From: Bigelowiella natans CCMP2755
Taxonomy: Eukaryota; Cercozoa; Chlorarachniophyceae
Assembly (NCBI GenBank): GCA_000320545.1
Contig: ADNK01000963.1
Span: 1-33,650, forward strand
Direction: 5' to 3'
Length of the DNA stretch: 33,650 nucleotides
The notes under the pieces were generated by a model. It saw nothing but the letters and a program-made list of their open reading frames with translations. It did no database searches and was not told where the DNA came from. Made by a program: the position numbers and the translations under genes. Shown piece after piece: positions 1 to 13,714 of the stretch. Each line of letters opens with the position of its first letter. Position 1 is the stretch's first letter.

Positions 1-174
1 CAATACGAACACATCGCATTCTCACCCCTTTTCGTCAATGATAGAGCTCTCAGGGATGATATTTATGAGATGAGAGTCGAGTTTGGAGGGGCGGGTGGCA
101 CTAGCATGACGCCGTGTTCGGTCTACTTTTGTGTGTGTGTGTGCTGTTATTGTATACATAACGCTGGTTCATAG
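1..174 (+). other. Possible partial coding exon at window edge, unidentified
   Basis: Frame 1 is open from the first base and begins QYEHIAFSPLFVND, followed by LRDDIYEMRVEFGGAGGTSM. It then runs into a GT microsatellite and stops at 172-174. The first 40 or so residues look protein-like (mixed composition, a glycine-rich GGAGGTSMTP stretch), whereas the tail is microsatellite translation. If real, it is the end of an exon whose donor lies near 120-130, or the 3' end of a gene entering from the left. I do not recognise the family. Confidence 0.2.
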
Positions 175-238
175 GAAGCCTGACATGGCCATATGGGAAC
201 CCGATACGAGGTGCTTGCCTTGTAGTGAAATCAGAAGA

Positions 239-300
239 TAATAATAATGATGATGATGATGATGATAATGAAGGAGAAGAAGAAGAAGATGATGATGATG
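239..300. repeat. Imperfect AAT/GAT/GAA trinucleotide microsatellite
   Basis: The stretch moves from AAT units to GAT units, then GAA units, then back to GAT. It lies outside any gene I can support. Serine-rich or asparagine-rich open frames here are translations of the repeat. Confidence 0.85.
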
Positions 301-656
301 TAAGATGCTTTATTTGATGATGAAGATGCTTCATAGTGGTTCATATAACGGCCTGCACTGTACGTTCGTATTCTGTGGGCAATGGGGTGTGGAGAGAGAG
401 AGGGAAAGAAAGGGAGAGAGGAATGTTGCAACCTAATCTTTGAGTTATTATTATTACTATTCAGCGTCGAGAGGAAGATCGAATGGATCCACACGATTCC
501 CTCAAAACATATTGGGTAGTAGTAATCATATTGTTATATTGTTTGTGTAATAGCAAAGTTTATTTCCTCGATGCCTGTGTGTATTTTTTGTCTTCCAATT
601 TGCTTGGTAAAGAATATTTGCCGTTGGCTTGGTATCATATGGTAGTAGCAAAGAGT

Positions 657-658
<2 letters not shown>

Positions 659-734
<76 letters not shown>

Positions 735-745
735 TATATATACAT
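659..745. repeat. (TC)n followed by (TA)n microsatellite
   Basis: About 18 TC dinucleotides are directly followed by a long TA run. Open frames through this block encode only SLSLSL, ERERER or IYIYIY and are artefacts. Confidence 0.9.
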
Positions 746-783
746 ATTGTGAGAATCAATATGTGTGCACCTGTCGAATAGTG

Positions 784-820
<37 letters not shown>

Positions 821-912
821 TGCGTGTTTGATACTGATAATGGCAACAAGGTGTATGTGTGTGTGTGTGTGTGTGTGTTTGATACTGATAATGGCGACAA
901 GGTGTATGTCGA
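784..912. repeat. (GT)n blocks within a 51-bp tandem duplication
   Basis: Two GT runs are each followed by nearly the same unit (GTTTGATACTGATAATGGC, then ACAAGGTGTATG). The units begin at 826 and 877, an offset of 51 bp, and differ at one base in the part compared. The microsatellite and its 3' flank were therefore duplicated together. Confidence 0.8.
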
Positions 913-1050
913 TTGCTCATCATTCGAGACCAGCCGTTATGGAAGTTCTTGCAAAAAGTCACCTCCATTCCTCACTCTACTTTTCTGCCGCATATTCATT
1001 TTCATGAGCGCTTTTATTATGTATTGCTGCCATTTGGCAAATGCACACTA

Positions 1051-1083
1051 TAACACACACACACACACACACGCACACACGCA
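1051..1083. repeat. (AC)n microsatellite
   Basis: AC dinucleotide run with a few interruptions, outside recognised coding sequence. Confidence 0.85.
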
Positions 1084-1099
1084 TCGATGGCATTCGCAA

Positions 1100-1520
1100 A
1101 CTCCTTCTCATGATTTCGTGCTGAGCGCATCGTCGCATCCTAGAAACCCCCTCTGATCGGAATATTGCCGCCCAACCCCATTTTTAGGGATGACGGAGCA
1201 TTTGGAGGAAAACAATGGCGTCGCGTGTCCAAACAATTGGCAGAGGTATTGATTGCTAGGAGGACCCGTGAGAGTGCTTCGATTCTGCTGCATCAATGCA
1301 TCATGGTGACAGTCGTCCAAACACATGAATATGTGTATTGCAGACAAGGGATGGATGCGGCGTTGGTTGAGGCTATATCTCGCGGATGTGATGCTTGACG
1401 ATATTGCCGTATAATTAGCTTTGACCAGCAGCACCACATTATCGGTATTGCAACAAGGGCACTGCAGCACGCAGCAATGTGTGCATTCGTGTGCGAGACG
1501 GGTGTAACGAATGCATGGTT
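1100..1520. other. Intergenic stretch with unproven short open frames
   Basis: There is no convincing gene here. On the plus strand, a pyrimidine-poor acceptor-like TTTTTAG at about 1183-1189 is followed by a short frame ending NNGVACPNNWQRY. This vaguely recalls the C-terminus of typical 2-Cys peroxiredoxins (xVCPxxW). An overlapping frame stays open for 76 codons. No upstream exon with the peroxiredoxin catalytic motif is visible, so I do not call a gene. Confidence 0.3.
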
Positions 1521-1740
1521 TAATCTTTTCGAAGGTCATCATAATGTACCTGTAAAGGCGGCGTGGCTACAGCTAATGAGATTGTATTTGTTTCTTTCTG
1601 CGATTATGAGACGGATGTAAGACGGATGTGATCAATCAATTAAATTTGTTCAATGGCCATCCTAATGTAGCTGCAATGAGACGAATGTAATGAATGAATA
1701 AATTAAATAAGCTTTCAATGGCCATCCCAATAATTAGCCC
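1521..1740 (-). repeat. Dispersed repeat, cluster of two clear copies and one degenerate copy
   Basis: Read on the minus strand, each unit carries CATTAGGATGGCCATTGAA, an AT-rich spacer, then ATTACATYCGTCTCAT. Clear units lie at about 1605-1674 and 1675-1740, with a degenerate half-unit around 1521-1580. The same family recurs near 1873-1925, at 7091-7216 and at 30391-30475. The cluster lies downstream of the 3' end of adenosylhomocysteinase. Confidence 0.7.
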
Positions 1741-2254
1741 ATCAAGCTATGCATGCTAATAACTAGATAATGCTAACATGCATGCTAGCGCATGCCACCT
1801 GCACATGTGTCTAGATGTAGTTAGATATAGCTAGATAGCCTGCTTTATGTGTGACATACACGTACAGACCTAGAGACATATGAAATAATAATCATGTTTC
1901 TTTTCAATGGTCATCCTAATGCAAAACTGTGTAGCTGTCACGTTACATGTGTACGTCGCTACTACCTACACGTACACGTGTGATGCATTACGCTAGCAGC
2001 TCAATGCTGTGTGTTGTCAACTTTACTTGCAATGAAGTTATCAATGATCACGCGTGAGCCTGACATGTTATAAATATGCGCGCTACATGCTCGTCATTGC
2101 ACTACAACTTTGTGATGATGCCAGTTTTGTATTAGCGCAAGAACATACTTGAATTCTTCAACACTACTTGAATACACTTGACTTAGACATCACATGAGAT
2201 ACTCTAAGCTCCCACACATAGATCGATCATCATTGAAAAGTTTTACTCCAAATC
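1741..2254. other. 3' spacer of SAHH: palindrome-rich DNA with one more dispersed-repeat copy
   Basis: No gene is seen. The stretch is rich in short palindromes (GCATGC, CTAG, TACACGTACACGTG-like runs). It includes another diverged copy of the dispersed repeat at about 1873-1925, recognisable by TTTTCAATGGTCATCCTAATG. Confidence 0.5.
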
Positions 2255-2282
2255 TTAGGATATTCTGCTGCTCCTCCCACGC

Positions 2283-3773
2283 TTAATATCTGTAGTTTTC
2301 AGGCTTGTATGGGCCTTCAACAGGAATGTGGAGGTAGTCCGACTGAGACTTGGTGAGCTTTGTAAGCTTGGCTCCGAGCTTGTCAAGGTGGAGGCGAGCA
2401 ACCTTCTCGTCGAGGTGCTTAGGGATGAGGTAGACGTCGTTTCCGTACTTGTTACTCTTACGTCCCTCCCACAATTCAAGCTGAGCAAGAACTTGGTTGG
2501 TGAAGGAGCAGGACATGACGAAGGAAGGGTGTCCGGTAGCACATCCGAGGTTCAAGAGGCGACCCTCAGCAAGGATGATGATTCCGTGTTTGTCTGCGAA
2601 CTCGAACCTGTCGGTTCCTTGCTTGATGTTGATGCGCTTGACGTCCTTTGCGGCATAGAGACCCTTCATGTCGATCTCGTTGTCGAAGTGTCCGATGTTA
2701 CCGACGATGCAGTTGTTCTTCATCTTCTTCATGTCCTCCAACATGATGATATCCTTGTTTCCGGTAGTGGTAATGATGAGGTCCACATCGGAGACAACGT
2801 CCTCAAGGCGAACAACCTTGAAGCCTTCCATGCAAGCTTGGAGGGCGCAGATAGGGTCGATCTCAGCGACGAGAACGTTAGCCCCGCATGCCTTCATAGC
2901 CTGTGCGGATCCCTTACCGACGTCACCGTATCCGCAGACGAGTGCGGTTTTCCCTGCAATCATAACGTCAGTAGCACGCATGATTCCATCAGGAAGGGAG
3001 TGCTTGCAGCCGTACAAGTTGTCGAACTTGGATTTGGTTACGGAGTCGTTGACGTTGATAGCTGGGAAGAGGAGGCGCTTTTCCTGCGCCATCTCTTTCA
3101 GACGGTGCACACCGGTGGTGGTCTCTTCGGAGACACCGACAAGACCTCCTGCAATCTTGGTCCACATCTGATCGTCGATATCAAGGGTCTTTTTGAGGAG
3201 GTGAAGAATGCAGTACTCGTCATCGCAGGTTGCGGTGGAAGGATCAGGCTTCTTGCCGGTCTCCTTGAAGGTTTTCTCAGCTGCAACTCCTTCGTGGATG
3301 AGGAGGGTAGCGTCTCCACCATCGTCTACAATAAGATCAGGACCTCCGGTCTTAGTTCCTGGCCACATAAGTGCCTGGTAGGTGCAAGCCCAGTACTCTG
3401 GAATGGTCTCGCCCTTCCATGCGAAAACAGTTGCGGTCTTTGCCTCAGCAATGGCAGCGGCAGCGTGGTCTTGAGTTGAGAAAATGTTGCAAGATGCCCA
3501 CCTCACCTTAGCTCCAAGAGCTTCGAGTGCTTCAATGAGACAAGCAGTTTGAATGGTCATGTGGAGGGATCCAGTGATGTTTGCGCCTGCGAGGGGCTTC
3601 TTACCCTTGCACTCAGCGCGGATGCCCATGAGACCAGGCATCTCAATCTCAGCAATGTCCAATTCCTTTCGGCCGAAGGATGCTTCCTTCATGTCCTTCA
3701 CCCATGATTCCTTCTTAATCTCGAGGTTGTCGAGGGGAGAGAGGTCCATTTTTCCTGCGTCATAGCCAGCCAT
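2283..3773 (-). CDS. SAHH: Adenosylhomocysteinase (S-adenosyl-L-homocysteine hydrolase), 496 aa, intronless
   Basis: Cytosolic NAD-dependent enzyme that reversibly splits S-adenosylhomocysteine into adenosine and homocysteine, relieving product inhibition of methyltransferases. The whole family is present. Residues 71-80 lie in the substrate domain. The catalytic lysine and aspartate are in SVTKSKFDN (K247, D251), followed by [18 protein letters not shown]. The NAD Rossmann loop [10 protein letters not shown] starts at 281. Further on come [13 protein letters not shown] and the C-terminal [10 protein letters not shown] segment of about 40 residues around 162-205 is the insertion typical of plant, many protist and bacterial enzymes and missing from animal ones. 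The start is the ATG at 3773, giving the usual N-terminus. It is the only clearly intronless host gene in the window. It is divergent from the riboflavin gene; both genes must have their promoters within 3774-4470. Confidence 0.98.
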   Translation of the reverse strand: MAGYDAGKMDLSPLDNLEIKKESWVKDMKEASFGRKELDIAEIEMPGLMGIRAECKGKKPLAGANITGSLHMTIQTACLIEALEALGAKVRWASCNIFSTQDHAAAAIAEAKTATVFAWKGETIPEYWACTYQALMWPGTKTGGPDLIVDDGGDATLLIHEGVAAEKTFKETGKKPDPSTATCDDEYCILHLLKKTLDIDDQMWTKIAGGLVGVSEETTTGVHRLKEMAQEKRLLFPAINVNDSVTKSKFDNLYGCKHSLPDGIMRATDVMIAGKTALVCGYGDVGKGSAQAMKACGANVLVAEIDPICALQACMEGFKVVRLEDVVSDVDLIITTTGNKDIIMLEDMKKMKNNCIVGNIGHFDNEIDMKGLYAAKDVKRINIKQGTDRFEFADKHGIIILAEGRLLNLGCATGHPSFVMSCSFTNQVLAQLELWEGRKSNKYGNDVYLIPKHLDEKVARLHLDKLGAKLTKLTKSQSDYLHIPVEGPYKPENYRY

Positions 3774-4077
3774 GATTGATATGTGTGGGGGGTGTTTGAG
3801 ATATGTGTTACGGTTGCCACTGGCTAGGATTCATCGAAGGGAGGAAAAAGTACCTTTTGCCATTATTTAATTGTCGCTGATGAAAATACAAATGCAATAT
3901 TCCATCTCCGCTTCGCGATGCACCGAACTTTGTCTGAATTTCTGGTACTTACGCATCAAACTACGTACACGCACCGTGGCTACACGTGTCTTCCAGATTG
4001 GGAAACATGCCATACATTGCGACATCCTTGTACTCCTAAAATGAGGAAGAACGACCTATATTTTTGCATTTTGAGAT

Positions 4078-4179
4078 AATACGCCGGGATTCGCAACGGA
4101 AAGGCTCCGTGCGAAGAAAGATCTTGCGGAGATTTTACGGAAGCACGGAGGTTCGCTTGGAACTCCGGAGAATCTCTAG
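4078..4179 (+). other. Ankyrin-repeat-like coding fragment
   Basis: A short plus-strand frame reads NTPGFATERLRAKKDLAEIL, then RKHGG, and ends SLGTPENL at a TAG. DLAEILRKHGG matches the second helix of a final ankyrin repeat very well. An acceptor-like TTTTGAG precedes it. Just upstream, another frame has IGKHAIHCDILVLLK before a stop, also ankyrin-like, but no standard GT donor joins the two in frame. It could be the last exon of an unrecognised gene, or a decayed remnant lying in the SAHH/RIB3 spacer. Confidence 0.3.
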
Positions 4180-4470
4180 TAAAATGAGCACCGGATGGCC
4201 CATTTTCTTCCTTCGAAACGTGTGACTTTGTCATTTTTTCAGGCCTTCGACAAGGCCAGAAAGTAGCCGACTATCGCGAATTAGTGAAGGCTAGCTGTTA
4301 AAACTGATGTCGTTTATGAATAATCATGCTTATTTCGATATTTATGGGAAATCCTGAAGAAGTCTAAGCCGTAGTAGAAGAGTCTCAGGCTCCTTGAAGC
4401 GTACGTGCCGGAACCCTGTTTCGCCATCCCCACAATTCACTCTGCATCCCGGGACGTCGATTATACAATC

Positions 4471-6029
4471 ATGTGCGCCGATCGTACGCCTGAAAGACTG
4501 GCCCTATTGGACGCGACAGGTTGTGAAAATGTCTCAGCTCCTCGATTCTTGCAATATCTCTAACCCTCCCCTACCCACCTACTTACCCACCTACCTACCT
4601 ACCTGCAGCTTCGGACAACCTGGATGCAGCTGCAAAGCACTTTCGGAATGCCAGCTTTGAGACTGTGATGGAGGGACTTCAATGTGCCATCAAGGTAAGT
4701 AGATGAAACTGCAATGCTGCGTAACGCTAAGAGATGATACCCCACCATCAGTCGAAGAGTTCGAAATGCATGAGGCATCTATTGGAACACGGGATTAAAA
4801 CTCTGAAGGTAGTGACGGCGCAGTCTAGCTATCGTCTGATTTCCTAATAATTCGTATGTATGAATTTATATCAGGCGGAATCGTCTTCGAAGAAATCTGA
4901 GGAAACCTTGAGGGCCTTCATTGACACAGTCACGTCCGCCGTGTGCACAACCCCCAAGGAGAACACCAAGGAAGAAGAATCGGAGAAGAAGGAGGACGCC
5001 AAAGTCGACCCAATAGCAAATGTAGAAGGAGCTCTTCAGGATATTAAGGACGGAAAGTTCGTCGTTGTCCAAGACGCTGCAAGCAGGTATAGATTTAGCG
5101 AGTCTGACGTCTCGTTCCCACATTTGATGGTGCCCCATATGTTGTTGTTTACAGAGAAAACGAAGGCGATCTGATTATTGCATCGGAGAAGGTGGGCAAC
5201 CACCCTTCTCGTTAACCAGTTGATCTCACAAATATGCTAATTTTACTTCAGGTGACACCGGAAAAGATGGCATTCATGGTGAATTACACCAGCGGTAGGA
5301 CAACCTCCATGAAGTTATTGCCACACAGTTAGAAGCTCAGAAAATCCGATGGTTCGATGATTAGGGATCATATGCGTTGGTGTGGAAGATGAAAGATGCG
5401 GCGAGTTAGAGTTACCACAGGTTGTCTGTTCTACACATCTCCTCCTCCTTTTCCTCCCTTCATTCTTTCTCTGCGAGAGGGGTTCGAGTTGCTGTACCGC
5501 ATGTGTTGAAAATACGATGCTTCAATCAGATGGTAACGAAGAACACTGAGTCTCACGGCACAGCTTTTACCGTCTCCATTGATTATAAGGTAAGCATGAT
5601 TATAAGGCTAGAAGTCGGGGGATAGATGTCGGGGTAGTTTCGCGACATCACAATGTCTAATGTGTAACACTTTCTTTTTTACTCTTGTCCATCGCGTGTG
5701 GGTATTTATCAGCACGGAACGACTACGGGAATATCAGCCGAAGATCGCGCAAAGACAATACTTGCAATGGTGAGTAAGAAGACAAAACCAGCGGATTTCG
5801 CGCGTCCAGGACACATCTTTCCGCTCCGCGCGAGGAAAGGGTATGTTAGCGATGATGACGTATTGTGAATTGGCACAGTTGTTGAGGCTTCAAACAGCTG
5901 AAAAATACGTGTAAATTGCTGCTTCCAGGGGGGTCTTGACCAGGCCCGGACACACTGAAACATCCGTCGATCTACCGGTGATTGCTGGCTAGCAGATCAA
6001 AAGAGCTCACATCCACCATCACTGCCATT

Positions 6030-6060
<31 letters not shown>

Positions 6061-6459
6061 CCTCTAGATACTCCAAGCCACCCTACATGGCAGGCTGAGT
6101 AATAAATTTTGCGAAAATGTTCTTATGTTGCCCCCCCCTCCTCCCTCTCCTTAAAATCCAGAAAATGGCAGGATTGTATCCTTCGGGTGTGATGAGCGAA
6201 ATAGGTCCGTAGCAGCTAGAATCCTAACGACAAGTGCGAATGCAAATTTATACGATTTTTTTTTGCAAATGGCAGTGAATCGGGATGGAACCATGGCTAG
6301 AACCCCTGAGCTTCGAAAGTTTGCGGCAACGTAAGTTCATACTGGGAATCTAGGTTTCCCCTTGCGTCCAGCATATTTATAAACATTTGTTTCAGGTTTG
6401 GCCTCCGAATGGTGACAATAGAGGAGATCATTGAGTACAGAAAGGCAAAGAACATCTGA
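4471..6459 (+). CDS. RIB3: 3,4-dihydroxy-2-butanone 4-phosphate synthase (riboflavin biosynthesis), 13 exons
   Basis: Converts ribulose 5-phosphate to 3,4-dihydroxy-2-butanone 4-phosphate plus formate, giving the four-carbon unit of riboflavin. Exons: 4471-4519, 4609-4694, 4752-4808, 4875-5086, 5155-5191, 5252-5294, 5365-5420, 5530-5589, 5713-5840, 5929-5977, 6163-6205, 6276-6330, 6396-6459. All are in phase and give 312 aa. Family motifs are [84 protein letters not shown] (metal-binding His), [15 protein letters not shown] and [10 protein letters not shown]. There is no GTP cyclohydrolase II domain, so it is monofunctional and fungal-like. The first three exons add an unrecognised helical, faintly ankyrin-like extension, then a KE-rich linker. 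An alternative start at 4860 would give 253 aa. No transit peptide is evident. The acidic loop before RENEGD reads QDAAS rather than the usual DDED. Confidence 0.93.
6029..6061. repeat. (ATC)n microsatellite in a RIB3 intron
   Basis: About ten ATC units inside the intron between the exons ending at 5977 and starting at 6163. Confidence 0.9.
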
Positions 6460-6881
6460 GCTTAGCAGGATTCGATCTCCTTAACAGATGCATATAACCC
6501 TCTTAAAAATGTTTGTAGACTATGTAAAGCATAAACTTGCTACGAAATCTGATCATGCAGATAGGCCTACTAAATTACATGACTCGAGAGCTTGCTATGC
6601 GTACCATGCAGGACATTAAAAGAATGAGCTGTTTACCTGAACTCTGAATGTCGTGATTGATGAGGATAAATGCTGTTCTTTCGAATATCCGATAATTGCG
6701 TAAAGGAACGTCCGCCTGAAAATAAGAAGCCAAGTAGTAGCAACACATGTAAGAAGCAGAATCGTAGGATGCAACGATATTGATGCATGCGTTGTTGTGG
6801 AACCGAATATGCGAAACGTGCGAAAGTAAACGTCGGTGTGCGCTACGAGTAATTGTCCTACGATGTAGCTATAGCTAGATA

Positions 6882-6921
<40 letters not shown>

Positions 6922-7090
6922 TATATAGGCGAAACTGCGCGTCTCACACCCGCAGAAAAAACAAGTCGAGCTGCTGCGCGAGAAGCGCGCCATGCTAGAC
7001 CTAATCATCGTGCATTTTCATGCATGCATCATGTGACCAAGGAAACCAACAGATACAACTGAAGCGCTGTAGCCGCTGCATTGCATAGCT
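6460..7090. other. 3' spacer of RIB3 with (TA)n tract
   Basis: This is the first part of the convergent spacer between RIB3 and the fucosyltransferase. It contains a TA tract at about 6886-6920. After the tract comes a GC-richer piece (about 6930-7000) with a short open frame reading KKQVELLREKRAMLDLI, which I could not attach to any gene. TGCATGCA-type palindromes cluster near 7018-7035. Confidence 0.5.
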
Positions 7091-7216
7091 ACATTAGGAT
7101 GACCATTGAAAAAATTTAAACATTTCATTACATCCGTCTCATAGATATATAGGCATTAGGATGACTATTGAAAAAGTTAAATTTATTCATTACACCCGTC
7201 TCATAGGTAGCATAGG
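7091..7216 (+). repeat. Dispersed repeat, two tandem copies of a 62-bp unit
   Basis: Units 7092-7153 and 7154-7216 both run from CATTAGGATGACYATTGAAA through an AT-rich centre to CATTACAYCCGTCTCATAG and end in ATAGG. They differ at a handful of bases. The 5' flank TTGCATAGCTAC is shared with the copy at 30391, and in reverse complement with the cluster near 1670. The pair sits in the spacer between the 3' ends of RIB3 and the fucosyltransferase. Confidence 0.8.
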
Positions 7217-7585
7217 CATTTGGCAATAATGTACTGTGCCATGCATATCGCATAATTTGCAAAAAAGAAAAAGCTAAACACGAATCGAAAGCGTTTTTGC
7301 ATATACGCACACTTATTGTGAAGGAAGCCTAGCTGCATCGGCACTGACAAATCCGAAGACATCGATACGCATTGTTAGCAGACAACAAGACAGGTTAGCA
7401 GGGCCGGGTGCCGACATTGTGCGCAGGTGCTGGCGCGTCCGCATACACGCCAAAGCGCGATGCATTTCAGAGATCTAGAGATAGATACGCATAGTCAGAA
7501 TTGCAATGTTATTTTGCTATATGTACTGCTAATGGCATGTAATATTCAGAATTCGCCCATAGTCTGATTTAGCGATATAAGACTG
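7217..7585. other. Intergenic, no gene seen
   Basis: Spacer before the 3' end of the fucosyltransferase. Only short AT-rich and palindromic sequence is visible. Confidence 0.5.
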
Positions 7586-11433
<3,848 letters not shown>

Positions 11434-11822
11434 TTGCGAGCACCGCCCCTGGGGTAGCAGGACAAATTAGATCAGCGGAAACGAATTTCGAAGAGGCAGG
11501 TTCTCCGTGGGCAGCCCCCGGGGGCTCATTAGCCGTGCATCTAGCGTAGAGTGTTCCGCTGCCGGCGGCGGTGTTGGGAGGTCGATGACGATCGCCATTC
11601 ACTGTGATGGCTTCTTTATCGTATTCAATTTCGCCTAAAAAACGCCCGCGCGAACTTCTGCGAGATTGTTGTTCCTGTTGTGAGGGAGAACCCAGAACGA
11701 GGCCCGAGTATTTCTGACATTGGCCCATTGACGCCCGTTGTGTTCGGTCGGGTAGGGTAAAGGTATGTGATTTTGATGAGCGTCAAGCATTTATGGCCCA
11801 GAATAAGAGGAAATAGGCCCGT
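11434..11822. promoter_or_regulatory. Shared 5' region of fucosyltransferase and VMP1 genes
   Basis: 389 bp between two divergent start codons, so it must hold both promoters and 5' untranslated regions. Open frames crossing it continue neither protein. I see no clear TATA box or other named element. Confidence 0.4.
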
Positions 11823-13366
11823 ATGACGCCGATGATGACAGAGCCAGGAAACACACGTCTTCCACCCCCCTCCTGCTGTGTGCAATGGCCCTTTCTGCGC
11901 TACACCTCGCTGCTGTCCCGCTCTTGGGACTTCTTCTGGGATATGCATTCGCTCCGAATACAGGACCCAGGTCACACCAACCTTATCCTTATTTTAAATG
12001 ATGATGGGGTGCTAAATTTGGCTGGGCGTCATCACTTCCCAGATCCCCAGAGGAACGAGAGAAACTCACGCTCCTCAGAGCTCCCTTCACAGTATTCGGC
12101 CACTTCTCTGTTGTTTTCATCGATGCGGCGAAGGTTGAATCAGTGTTCCTCCCCCCCCCTCCCTCGTGTTTTCCCTTTGACTGATCTTGTGTAAATGTTC
12201 GGCATCAGTACTACTTCTTCAAGACGCTCTACAGCCCGCTCGCTATGCTGGTGGCGGTGCCTACCATTGTGGTATATTTTTCCACACTCTTTGAGGGTAA
12301 TTCATTCCTTTTTGTCCGATGCGGATGGCCCTTCGTATTTAGCGACTTGGCGCTGCTTTTTGCTACCTTGCACAGGACCGCACCTGGCTTACGTTACTAC
12401 GCCAGCATTCTACATAGAATTCGTCGCCTGGTGGGTCGGGTAAGTATATCTGAGAAAATTCAAATCATTATTTGCGCACGCTGGATGATTCGATATCTCA
12501 CTCTAATGACGAAGGCTCGGGGTCCTCTCTTCCATTGGTCTCGGAACCGGCATGCACAGTGGTTTTCTGTTCACGTTTCCCCACGTGATCGAGGTCACCA
12601 TGGCGGCCCAAGCGTGTGGACATGTTAACTTCGAGAGTTTCAGGTGCTGCTACCTACCCTTGTTGGCTCCTTTTAGACCATATGATGTGTTCGGTGGCGC
12701 GAGTGACGAGATGACACCCGCTGTTTTTACATGAAATCAGCAACATGTGGTGGATCAAAACCGACGAGCAGTTCGTCTGCAATGGCGCCGTTGATGCTAG
12801 AAAGGAAGGACTGACCTTTCTCGCTATTGTCACAAAAGCTATGCTTCCTGCTATTCTTTGGGGATGTGGCACAGCAGTTGGAGAAATCCCACCATACGCC
12901 CTCAGCTTGTAATATCTCCTATCGCCACTAGAAACTACTGCAGATTCTTTGAGAGAGAACGTCGAATTTCACATATATCTCGCAATGAAACCGAATGGAA
13001 AATAATGGAAGTGAAGGGGCACTATATGCTTTTGTGTCACTGAACATCTTCTACTTCGTTTCTTTTGTGAATTTGAATGCTCAGAGCGGCCAGGAACGCA
13101 CGAATCGCAAACAGCCAATTCGACGAAATAGAAGTAGGAAGACTAGGACTCCGATGCGTGCAAACAGCCACAATTTTTCTTATCATCAATTATTATTTTA
13201 TGGTGAATTGATTACCGCTGCACGTCGTAACTAATGGCAACATTTCGGGATTAAACTACAGGAAGAGATAAGAGGGGCAGAGAATAGCGGCAACTTCCTT
13301 ATGAAGATAAAGGTGGATTCTGAGCTGGCATGGCGATAAATGCAGCTCGCACAAATGAAAGAATGT

Positions 13367-13398
<32 letters not shown>

Positions 13399-13682
13399 TT
13401 ATAAATATGTATATGTTATTGTCTTCTCCTTACACCATTCCACTGTGTTCAGGCAAAGCTGGAGAGCTGGATGGTAGGATTTCTTCAGAAAAACGGATTC
13501 CTTGGGTGTGACATAAAAATATAAATATACAATCCAGATCGCATGATCCTTCAACAAGCATCATCTTACTATTCTTTCACTGTTTGTAAACCCATGCACC
13601 GACAGCGTCTTGCTCATGGCATCGTGGCCCAATGCTTTCTTCGATCTCTGCGGTAGTAGTTAGTGTCACAATACACCGCTGC

Positions 13683-13714
<32 letters not shown>

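Noticed and set aside
1165-1398. Possible peroxiredoxin C-terminal exon (VACPNNW)
   Set aside because: Only a few residues agree, the overlapping frame is equally open, and no exon with the peroxidatic cysteine motif exists upstream in the window.
2328-3479. 383-codon open frame antisense to adenosylhomocysteinase
   Set aside because: It lies wholly inside a strongly conserved gene on the other strand and has no recognisable domain. It arises from the GC-biased third positions of the SAHH codons.
6616-7008. 130-codon minus-strand frame between RIB3 and the fucosyltransferase
   Set aside because: Built around a TA microsatellite (IYIYIY), with no family match and no splice partner.
6930-7035. 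Short GC-rich plus-strand frame KKQVELLREKRAMLDLI
   Set aside because: Looks coiled-coil-like, but it is isolated, follows a TA tract and has no exon to join. RIB3 ends convincingly at 6459.
12858-13043. Read-through frame after VMP1 exon 6 (FFERERRISHISRN)
   Set aside because: It would need a 35-nt intron and gives a sequence unlike VMP1. The acceptor at 13084 instead restores the family's AAR segment after PPY.
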